A program made the translations under genes and the position numbers. This document shows, in pieces, positions 23,756 to 33,800 of a stretch of 64,000 bases of DNA. The notes under the pieces are model-generated. The model was given only the letters and a program-made list of their open reading frames with translations, was not told where the DNA came from and did not search any database. The first letter of the stretch is position 1; every line of letters starts with the position of its first letter. Source of the DNA: Hydractinia symbiolongicarpus (lineage: Eukaryota > Cnidaria > Hydrozoa > Anthoathecata > Hydractiniidae); the NCBI RefSeq assembly GCF_029227915.1, contig NC_079876.1:2544001-2608000 (forward strand). Direction: 5' to 3'.

Positions 23756-25430
23756 AAAACATTTTTGAAAACTACAAGTCTCATGCGTTTTAGTGGTGAA
23801 AAAATACTTTAAAAAATCGTTCGGGAAATGAGTTTACTCCCTGGGTACTTTCTTTGTATACATTCGACTATACGGGCCAAGCCCCGGATTTACGGGAAAA
23901 CGCGGGATTTCGTTTGCCGGCGATTAAACCTCTTTCATTAAGCTTCCCCTCAAAAATGAAAACATTTTTGAAAACTACAAGTCTCATGCGTTTTAGTGGT
24001 GAAAAAAAAAATTAAAAAATCGTTCGGGAAATGAGTTTACTCACTGGGTACTTTCTTTGTATACATTCGACTATACGGGCCAAGCCCGGGATTTACGGGA
24101 AATCGCGGGATTTCGTTTGCCGTCGATTAAACTTCTTTCATTAACCGTCTCATCAAAAATGAAAACATTTTTGAAAACTTCAAGTCTCATGCGTTTTAGT
24201 GGTGAAAAAAAAAATTTAAAAAATCGTTCGGGAAATGAGTTTACTCCCTGGGTACTTTCTTTGTATACATTCGACTATACGGGCCAAGCCTGGGATTTAC
24301 GGGAAATCGCGGGATTTCGTTTGCCGGCGATTAAACCCCTTTTAATAAGCGTCTCATCAAAAATGAAAACATTTTTGAAAACTACAAGTCTCATGCGTTT
24401 TAGTGGTGAAAAAATACTTTAAAAAATCGTTCGGGAAATGAGTTTACTCCCTGGGTACTTTCTTTGTATACATTCGACTACACGGGCCAAGCCCCGGATT
24501 TACGGGAAAACGCGGGATTTCGTTTGCCGGCGATTAAACCTCTTTCATTAAGCTTCCCCTCAAAAATGAAAACATTTTTGAAAACTACAAGTCTCATGCG
24601 TTTTAGTGGTGAAAAAAAAAATTAAAAAATCGTTCGGGAAATGAGTTTACTCACTGGGTACTTTCTTTGTATACATTCGACTATACGGGCCAAGCCCGGG
24701 ATTTACGGGAAATCGCGGGATTTCGTTTGCCGGCGATTAAACTTCTTTCATTAACCGTCTCATCAAAAATGAAAACATTTTTGAAAACTTCAAGTCTCAT
24801 GCGTTTTAGTGGTGAAAAAAAAAATTTAAAAAATCGTTCGGGAAATGAGTTTACTCCCTGGGTACTTTCTTTGTATACATTCGACTATACGGGCCAAGCC
24901 TGGGATTTACGGGAAAACGCAGGATTTCGTTTGCCGGCGATTAAACCTCTTTCATTAAGCTTCCCCTCAAAAATGAAAACATTTTTGAAAACTACAAGTC
25001 TCATGCGTTTTAGTGGTGAAAAAAAAAATTAAGAAATCGTTCGGGAAATGAGTTTACTCACTGGGTACTTTCTTTGTATACATTCGACTATACGGGCCAA
25101 GCCCGGGATTTACGGGAAATCGCGGGATTTCGTTTGCCGGCGATTAAACTTCTTTCATTAACCGTCTCATCAAAAATGAAAACATTTTTGAAAACTTCAA
25201 GTCTCATGCGTTTTAGTGGTGAAAAAAAAAATTAAAAAATCGTTCGGGAATTGAGTTTACTCCCTGGGTACTTTCTTTGTATACATTCGACTATACGGGC
25301 CAAGCCTGGGATTTACGGGAAATCGCGGGATTTTGTTTGCCGGCGATTAAACCTCTTTTAATAAGCGTCTCATCAAAAATAAAAACATTTTTGAAAACTA
25401 CAAGTCTCATGCGTTTTAGTGGTGAAAAAA
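23755..25430 (+). repeat. Second cluster of the 610-bp trimer, ending in a chimeric monomer
   Basis: The HindIII-site monomer recurs with TTCCCC at 23944 and 24554 (610 bp apart), then at 24961, only 407 bp on. The short step is explained by a chimeric monomer at about 24850-25052. It begins like the third trimer member (CCAAGCCTGGG) and switches between 24901 and 24917 to the first member (GAAAACGC, then AAGCTTCCCC). One monomer's worth of trimer has been lost by exchange inside the repeat. Confidence 0.9.
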
Positions 25431-26805
25431 TACTTTAAAAAATCGTTCGGAAAATGAGTTTACTCCCTGGGTACTTTCTTTGTATACTTTTGACTATACG
25501 GGCCGAGTCCGGGGTTTACGGGAAATGGCGGGTTTTCGTTTGCCGGCGATTAAACTTCTTTTATTCACCGTCTCATCAAAAATGAAAATATTTTTGAAAA
25601 CTACAAGTCTCATGCGTTGTAGTGGTGAAAAAATAATTTAAAAAATCGTTCGGAAAATGAGTTTACTCCCTGGGTACTTTCTTTGTATACTTTTGACTAT
25701 ACGGGCCGAGTCCGGGGTTTACGGGAAATGGCGGGTTTTCGTTTGCCGGCGATTAAACTTCTTTTATTCAGCGTCTCATCAAAAATGAAAACATTTTTAA
25801 AAACTACAAGTCTCCTGCGTTTTAGTGGTGAAAAGATAATTTAAAAAATCGTTTTGGAAATGAGTTTACTCCCTGGGTACTTTCTTTGTATACATTCGAC
25901 TATACGGGCCAAGCCTGGGATTTACGGGAAATCGCGGGATTTCGTTTGCCGGCGATTAAACCTCTTTTAATAAGCGTCTCATCAAAAATGAAAACATTTT
26001 TGAAAACTACAAGTCTCATGCGTTTTAGTGGTGAAAAAATAATTTAAAAAATCGTTCGGGAAATGAGTTTACTCCCTGGGTACTTTCTTTGTATACATTC
26101 GACTATACGGGCCAAGCCCCGGATTTACGGGAAAACGCGGGATTTCGTTTGCCGGCGATTAAACCTCTTTAAATAAGCTTCCCCTCAAAAATGAAAACAT
26201 TTTTGAAAACTACAAGTCTCATGCGTTTTAGTGGTGAAAAAAAAAATTAAAAAATCGTTCGGGAAATGAGTTTACTCACTGGGTACTTTCTTTGTATACA
26301 TTCGACTATACGGGCCAAGCCCGGGATTTACGGGAAATCGCGGGATTTCGTTTGCCGGCGATTAAACTTCTTTCATTAACCGTCTCATCAAAAATGAAAA
26401 CATTTTTGAAAACTTCAAGTCTTATGCGTTTTAGTGGTGAAAAAAAAAATTAAAAAATCGTTCGGGAAATGAGTTTACTCCCTGGGTACTTTCTTTGTAT
26501 ACATTCGACTATACGGGCCAAGCCTGGGATTTACGGGAAATGCGGGATTTCGTTTGCCGGCGATTAAACCTCTTTTAATAAGCGTCTCATCAAAAATAAA
26601 AACATTTTTGAAAACTACAAGTCTCATGCGTTTTAGTGGTGAAAAAATACTTTAAAAAATCGTTCGGGAAATGAGTTTACTCCCTGGGTACTTTCTTTGC
26701 ATACTTTGGACTATACGGGCCGAGTCCGGGATTTACGGGAAATCGCGGATTTTCGTTTGAGGGCGATTAAACTTCTTTTATTCACCGTCTCATCAAAAAT
26801 GAAAA
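25430..26805 (+). repeat. Mosaic segment between cassette copies
   Basis: About seven monomers: two of the CCGAGTCCGGGG family, one ending in GTTTTGGAAATGAG, then HindIII-site trimer members (TTCCCC at 26179, here with AAATAAGCTT in place of CATTAAGCTT), then a TTTGCATAC plus TTTGAGGGCG monomer. A base is missing in GGGAAATGCGGG near 26540. Only repeat is seen. Confidence 0.85.
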
Positions 26806-27815
26806 TATTTTTGAAAACTACAAGTCTCATGCGTTGTAGTGGTGAAAAAATAATTTAAAAAATCGTTCGGAAAATGAGTTTACTCCCTGGGTACTTTCTT
26901 TGTATACTTTTGACTATACGGGCCGAGTCCGGGGTTTACGGGAAATGGCGGGTTTTCGTCTGCCGGCGATTAAACTTCTTTTATTCAGCGTCTCATCAAA
27001 AATGAAAACATTTTTAAAAACTACAAGTCTCATGCGTTTTAGTGGTGAAAAGATAATTTAAAAAATCGTTTTGGAAATGAGTTTACTCACAGGGTACTTT
27101 CTTTGTATACATTCGACTATACGGGCCAAGCCCGGGATTTACGGGAAAACGCGGGTTTTCGTTTGCTGGCGATTAAACCACTTTCATTAAGCGTCTCATC
27201 AAAAATGAAAACACTTCTGAAAACTACAAGTCTCATGCGTTTTAGTGGTGAAAAAATAATTTAAAAAATCGTTCGGGAAATGAGTTTACTCACAGGGTAC
27301 TTTCTTTGTATACATTCGACTATACGGGCCAAGCCCGGGATTTACGGGAAATCGCGGGTTTTCCTTTGCCGGCGATTAAACTTCTTTCATTAACCGTCTC
27401 ATAAAAAATGAAAACATTTTTGAAAACTACAAGTCTCATGCGTTTTAGTGGTGAAAAAAAAAATTAAAAAATCGTTCGGGAAATGAGTTTACTCACTGGG
27501 TACTTTATTTGTATACATTCGACAACACGGGCCAAGCCCGGGATTTCCGGAAACCGCGGGATTTCGTTTGCCGGCGATTAAACTTCTTTCATTAACCGTC
27601 TCATCAAAAATGAAAACATTTTTGAAAACTTCAAGTCTCATGCGTTTTAGTGGTGAAAAAAAAAATTAAAAAATCGTTCGGGAAATGAGTTTACTCCCTG
27701 GGTACTTTCTTTGTATACATTTGACTATATGGGACAAGCCCGGGATTTACGGGAAATCGCTGGATTTTGTTTGCCGGCAATTAAACTTCTTTCATTAACC
27801 GTCTCATCAAAAATG
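26805..27815 (+). repeat. Five-monomer cassette, second copy
   Basis: This matches 22745-23755 at a constant offset of 4060 bp. Private differences include GTTGTAGT in place of GTTGTAGC, CGACAACACGG in place of CGACTACACGG, and TTTCCTTTGCC in place of TTTCGTTTGCC. Similarity stops near 27815, where this copy has AACTTCAAG and the first has AACTACAAG. Confidence 0.87.
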
Positions 27816-28135
27816 AAAACATTTTTGAAAACTTCAAGTCTCATGCGTTTTTGTGGTGAAAAAAAAAATTAAAAAATCGTTCGGGAAATGAGTTTACTCC
27901 CTGGGTACTTTCTTTGTATACAATCGACTATACGGGCCAAGCCCGGGATTTACGGGAAATCGCGGGATTTTGTTTGCCGGCGATTAAACTTCTTTTATTC
28001 AGCGTCTTATCAAAAATGAAAACATTTTTGAAAACTACAAGTCTCATGCGTTTTAGTGGTGAAAAAAAAATTTGAAAAATCGTTCGGGAAATGAGTTTAC
28101 TCACTGGGTACTTTCTTTGTATACATTCGACTATA

Positions 28136-28169
28136 CGGGCCAAGCCCGGGATTTACGGGAAATCGCGGG
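28136..28169 (+). other. Four helically phased CGGG motifs within the monomer (example)
   Basis: In this monomer CGGG starts at 28136, 28147, 28156 and 28166, spacings of 11, 9 and 10 bp, about one DNA turn each. The last three sit in a degenerate ~10-bp repeat (CGGGATTTA, CGGGAAATCG, CGGGATTTCG). The arrangement is kept in most monomers of both blocks. It may be a relic of how the monomer arose or a protein-binding face; the sequence cannot tell which. Confidence 0.75.
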
Positions 28170-28214
28170 ATTTCGTTTGCCGGCGATTAAACTTCTTTCA
28201 TTAACCGTCTCATC

Positions 28215-28232
28215 AAAAATGAAAACATTTTT
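28215..28232. repeat. 7-4-7 bp A-tract dyad in the monomer (example)
   Basis: AAAAATG, a 4-nt AAAA spacer, then CATTTTT: perfect 7-bp inverted arms. It is present in most monomers of the window. A common family reads AAAAATGAAAATATTTTT, which weakens one arm. The 8-13 kb family reads AAATATGAAAATATTT, which rebuilds a 6-4-6 dyad shifted by one base (AAATAT GAAA ATATTT). Dyads are frequent in centromeric satellites; a function here is inference. Confidence 0.8.
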
Positions 28233-30421
28233 GAAAACTTCAAGTCTCATGCGTTTTAGTGGTGAAAAAAAAAATTAAAAAATCGTTCGGGAAATGAGTT
28301 TACTCCCTGGGTACTTTCTTTGTATACATTCGACTATACGGGCCAAGCCCGGGATTTACGGGAAATCGCGGGATTTCGTTTGCCGGCGATTAAACCTCTT
28401 TTAATAAGCGTCTCATCTAAAATGAAAACATTTTTGAAAACTACAAGTCTCATGCGTTTTAGTGGTGAAAAAATACTTTAAAAAATCGTTCGGGAAATGA
28501 GTTTACTCCCTGGGTACTTTCTTTGTATACATTCGACAATACGGGCCAAGCCCCGGATTTACGGGAAAACGCGGGATTTCGTTTGCCGGCGATTAAACCT
28601 CTTTCATTAAGCTTCCCCTCAAAAATGAAAACATTTTTGAAAACTACAAGTCTCATGCGTTTTAGTGGTGAAAAAGAAAATTAAAAAATCGTTCGGGAAA
28701 TGAGTTTACTCACTGGGTACTTTCTTTGTATACATTCGACTATACGGGCCAAGCCCGGGATTTACGGGAAATCGCGGATTTTCGTTTGAGGGCGATTAAA
28801 CTTCTTTTATTCAGCGTCTCATCAAAAATGAAAACATTTTTGAAAACTACAAGTCTCATGCGTTTTAGTGGTGAAAAAAAAATTTAAAAAATCGTTCGGG
28901 AAATGAGTTTACTCCCTGGGTACTTTCTTTGTATACATTCGACTATACGGCCAAGCCCCGGATTTACGGGAAAACGCGGGATTTCGTTTGCCGGCGATTA
29001 AACCTCTTTCATTAAGCGTCTCATCAAAAATGAAAACATTTTTGAAAACTACAAGTCTCATGCGTTTTAGTGGTGAAAAAAAAAAATAAAAAATCGTTCG
29101 GGAAATGAGTTTACTCACTGGGTACTTTCTTTGTATACATTCGACTATACGGGCCAAGCCCGGGATTTACGGGAAATCGCGGGATTTCGTTTGCCGGCGA
29201 TTAAACTTCTTTCATTAACCGTCTCATCAAAAATGAAAACATTTTTGAAAACTTCAAGTCTCATGCGTTTTAGTGGTGAAAAAAAATATTAAAAAATCGT
29301 TCGGGAAATGAGTTTACTCCCTGGGTACTTTCTTTGTATACATTCGACTATACGGGCCAAGCCCGGGATTTACGGGAAATCGCGGGATTTCGTTTGCCGG
29401 CGATTAAACCTCTTTTAATAAGCGTCTCATCAAAAATGAAAACATTTTTGAAAACTACAAGTCTCATGCGTTTTAGTGGTGAAAAAATACTTTAAAAAAT
29501 CGTTCGGGAAATGAGTTTACTCCCTGGGTACTTTCTTTGTATACATTCGACTATACGGGCCAAGCCCCGGATTTACGGGAAAACGCGGGATTTCGTTTGC
29601 CGGCGATTAAACCTCTTTCATTAAGCTTCCCCTCAAAAATGAAAACATTTTTGAAAACTACAAGTCTCATGCGTCTTAGTGGTGAAAAAAAAAATTAAAA
29701 AATCGTTCGGGAAATGAGTTTACTCACTGGGTACTTTCTTTGTATACATTCGACTATACGGGCCAAGCCCGGGATTTACGGGAAATCGCGGGATTTCGTT
29801 TGCCGGCGATTAAACTTCTTTCATTAACCGTCTCATCAAAAATGAAAACATTTTTGAAAACTTCAAGTCCCATGCGTTTTAGTGGTGAAAAAAAAAATTT
29901 AAAAATCGTTCGGGAAATGAGTTTACTCCCTGGGTACTTTCTTTGTATACATTTGACTATATGGGACAAGCCCGGGATTTACGGGAAATCGCGGGATTTT
30001 GTTTGCCGGCAATTAAACTTCTTTCATTAACCGTCTCATCAAAAATGAAAACATTTTTGAAAACTTCAAGTCTCATGCGTTTTTGTGGTGAAAAAAAAAA
30101 TTAAAAAATCGTTCGGGAAATGAGTTTACTCCCTGGGTACTTTCTTTGTATACAATCGACTATACGGGCCAAGCCCGGGATTTACGGGAAATCGCGGGAT
30201 TTTGTTTGCCGGCGATTAAACTTCTTTTATTCAGCGTCTTATCAAAAATGAAAACATTTTTGAAAACTACAAGTCTCATGCGTTTTAGTGGTGAAAAAAA
30301 AATTTGAAAAATCGTTCGGGAAATGAGTTTACTCACTGGGTACTTTCTTTGTATACATTCGACTATACGGGCCAAGCCCGGGATTTACGGGAAATCGCGG
30401 GATTTCGTTTGCCGGCGATTA

Positions 30422-30870
30422 AACCTCTTTCATTAAGCTTCCCCTCAAAAATGAAAACATTTTTGAAAACTACAAGTCTCATGCGTTTTAGTGGTGAAAA
30501 AAAAAATTAAAAAATCGTTCGGGAAATGAGTTTACTCACTGGGTACTTTCTTTGTATACATTCGACTATACGGGCCAAGCCCGGGATTTACGGGAGATCG
30601 CGGGATTTCGTTTGCCGGCGATTAAACTTCTTTCATTAACCGTCTCATCAAAAATGAAAACATTTTTGAAAATTTCAAGTCTCATGCGTTTTAGTGGTGA
30701 AAAAAAAAATTAAAAAATCGTTCGGGAAATGAGTTTACTCCCTGGGTACTTTCTTTGTATACATTCGACTATACGGGCCAAGCCTGGGATTTACGGGAAA
30801 TCGCGGGATTTCGTTTGCCGGCGATTAAACCTCTTTTAATAAGCGTCTCATCAAAAATGAAAACATTTTT
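30422..30870 (+). repeat. Short mosaic before the 32-mer block
   Basis: About two monomers. The HindIII-site family occurs with TTCCCC at 30439, followed by a TTCATTAACCGTC monomer with the GGGAGATCGCGG variant and AATTTCAAG. A similar pair sits at 36710-37365, between the two copies of the 5.85-kb block. Confidence 0.82.
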
Positions 30871-33800
30871 GAAAACTACAAGTCTCATGCGTTTTAGTGG
30901 TGAAAAAAAAAATTAAAAAATCGTTCGGGAAATGAGTTTACTCACTGGGTACTTTCTTTGTATACATTCGACTATACGGGCCAAGCCCGGGATTTACGGG
31001 AGATCGCGGGATTTCGTTTGCCGGCGATTAAACTTCTTTCATTAACCGTCTCATCAAAAATGAAAACATTTTTGAAAACTTCAAGTCTCATGCGTTTTAG
31101 TGGTGAAAAAAAAAATTAAAAAATCGTTCGAGAAATGAGTTTACTCCCTGGGTACTTTCTTTGTATACATTCGACTATACGGGCCAAGCCTGGGATTTAC
31201 GGGAAATCGCGGGATTTCGTTTGCCGGCGATTAAACCTCTTTTAATAAGCGTCTCATCAAAAATGAAAACATTTTTGAAAACTACAAGTCTCATGCGTTT
31301 TAGTGGTGAAAAAATATTTTAAAAAATCGTTCGGGAAATGAGTTTACTCCCTGGGTACTTTCTTTGCATACTTTGGACTATACGGGCCGAGTCCGGGATT
31401 TACGGGAAATCGCGGATTTTCGTTTGAGGGCGATTAAACTTCTTTTATTCACCGTCTCATCAAAAATGAAAATATTTTTGAAAACTACAAGTCTCATGCG
31501 TTGTAGTGGTGAAAAAATAATTTAAAAAATCGTTCGGAAAATGAGTTTACTCCCTGGGTACTTTCTTTGTATACTTTTGACTATACGGGCCGAGTCCGGG
31601 GTTTACGGGAAATGGCGGGTTTTCGTTTGCCGGCGATTAAACTTCTTTTATTCAGCGTCTCATCAAAAATGAAAACATTTTTAAAAACTACCAGTCTCAT
31701 GCGTTTTAGTGGTGAAAAGATAATTTAAAAAATCGTTTTGGAAATGAGTTTACTCACAGGGTACTTTCTTTGTATACATTCGACTATACGGGCCAAGCCC
31801 GGGATTTACGGGAAAACGCGGGTTTTCGTTTGCTGGCGATTAAACCTCTTTCATTAAGCGTCTCATCAAAAATGAAAACATTTCTGAAAACTACAAGTCT
31901 CATGCGTTTTAGTGGTGAAAAAATAATTTAAAAAATCGTTCGGGAAATGAGTTTACTCACAGGGTACTTTCTTTGTATACATTCGACTATACGGGCCAAG
32001 CCCGGGATTTACGGGAAATCGCGGGTTTTCGTTTGCCGGCGATTAAACTTCTTTCATTAACCGTCTCATAAAAAATGAAAACATTTTTGAAAACTACAAG
32101 TCTCATGCGTTTTAGTGGTGAAAAAAAAAATTAAAAAATCGTTCGGGAAATGAGTTTACTCACTGGGTACTTTATTTGTATACATTCGACTACACGGGCC
32201 AAGCCCGGGATTTCCGGAAACCGCGGGATTTCGTTTGCCGGCGATTAAACTTCTTTCATTAACCGTCTCATCAAAAATGAAAACATTTTTGAAAACTTCA
32301 AGTCTCATGCGTTTTAGTGGTGAAAAAAAAAATTAAAAAATCGTTTGGGAAATGAGTTTACTCCCTGGGTACTTTCTTTGTATACATTCGACTATATGGG
32401 CCAAGCCCGGGATTTACGGGAAATCGCGGGATTTTGTTTGCCGGCAATTAAACTTCTTTCATTAACCGTCTCATCAAAAATGAAAACATTTTTGAAAACT
32501 TCAAGTCTCATGCGTTTTTGTGGTGAAAAAAAAAATTAAAAAATCGTTCGGGAAATGAGTTTACTCCCTGGGTACTTTCTTTGTATACAATCGACTATAC
32601 GGGCCAAGCCCGGGATTTACGGGAAATCGCGGGATTTTGTTTGCCGGCGATTAAACCTCTTTTAATAAGCGTCTCATCAAAAATGTAAACATTTTTGAAA
32701 ACTACAAGTCTCATGCGTTTTAGTGGTGAAAAAATAATTTAAAAAATCGTTCGGGAAATGAGTTTACTCCCTGGGTACTTTCTTTGTATACTTTGGACTA
32801 TACGGGCCGATTCCGGGATTTACCGGAAATCGCGGATTTTCGTTTGAGGGCGATTAAACTTCTTTTATTCAGCGTCTTATCAAAAATGAAAACATTTTTG
32901 AAAACTACAAGTCTCATGCGTTTTAGTGGTGAAAAAAAAATTTGAAAAATCGTTCGGGGAATGAGTTTACTCCCTGGGTACTTTCTTTGTATACATTCGA
33001 CTATACGGGCCAAGCCCCGGATTTACGGGAAAACGCGGGATTTCGTTTGCCGGCGATTAAACCTCTTTCATTAAGCGTCTCATCAAAAATGAAAACATTT
33101 TTGAAAACTACAAGTCTCATGCGTTTTAGTGGTGAAAAAAAAATTAAAAAATCGTTCGGGAAATGAGTTTACTCACTGGGTACTTTCTTTGTATACATTC
33201 GACTATACGGGCCAAGGCCGGGATTTACGGGAAATCGCGGGATTTCGTTTGCCGGCGATTAAACTTCTTTCATTATCCGTCTCATCAAAAATGAAAACAT
33301 TTTTGAAAACTTCAAGTCTCATGCGTTTTAGTGGTGAAAAAAAAAATTAAAAAATCGTTCGGGAAATGAGTTTACTCCCTGGGTACTTTCTTTGTATACA
33401 TTCGACTATATGGGCCAAGCCCGGGATTGACGGGAAATCGCGGAATTTCGTTTGCCGGCGATTAAACTTCTTTCATTAACCGTCTCATCAAAAATGAAAA
33501 CATTTTTGAAAACTTCAAGTCTCATGCGTTTTTGTGGTGAAAAAAAAAATTAAAAAATCGTTCGGGAAATGAGTTTACTCCCTGGGTACTTTCTTTGTAT
33601 ACAATCGACTATACGGGCCAAGCCCCGGATTTACGGGAAAACGCGGGATTTCGTTTGCCGGCGATTAAACCTTTTTCATTAAGCGTCTCATCAAAAATGA
33701 AAACATTTTTGAAAACTACAAGTCTCATGCGTTTTAGTGGTAAAAAAAAAACTTAAAAAATCGTTCGGGAAATGAGTTTACTCACTGGGTACTTTCTTTG

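Larger units (their letters stand above)
28093..28295 (+). repeat. Representative 203-bp monomer, for anatomy
   Basis: Chosen as a typical unit from GAGTTTACT to the base before the next GAGTTT at 28296, which is exactly 203 bp. Hand count gives about 77 G+C (38%) and 13 CpG dinucleotides. About 7.5 CpGs would be expected from its C and G content, so observed/expected is near 1.7. The first ~100 bp are CG-rich. The second ~100 bp are A/T-rich with A-tracts, ending in an A-run that varies in length between copies. 203 bp is close to one nucleosome plus linker, as with many centromeric satellites, but nucleosome phasing here is inference. I do not recognise the sequence as a named satellite. 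Confidence 0.92.
27675..30422 (+). repeat. Paired 0.5-kb block 2232 bp apart, enclosing an imported block
   Basis: 27675-28190 recurs at 29907-30422. The rare TATGGGACAAG variant lies at 27731 and 29963, and TTTGAAAAATCG with a lost A appears in both. Between them, 28750-29520 matches 18600-19370 at an offset of 10149 bp, including the rare TACGGCCAAG deletion (acgg at 28947 and 18798). HindIII-site monomers have TTCCCC at 28613 and 29627. The segment is therefore a patchwork of copies from several places. Confidence 0.85.

Noticed and set aside
28171-28187. CENP-B box in TTTCGTTTGCCGGCGAT
   Set aside because: It shares TTCG with the core NTTCGNNNNANNCGGGN but lacks the required A and the CGGG at the right spacing. 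No copy I looked at matches.
28264-28285. A-rich linker as a yeast-type replication origin consensus, or AATAAA in AATAAAAG as a polyadenylation signal
   Set aside because: A/T-rich stretches and AATAAA are expected by chance in this composition and repeat with every unit; nothing indicates transcription or origin function.
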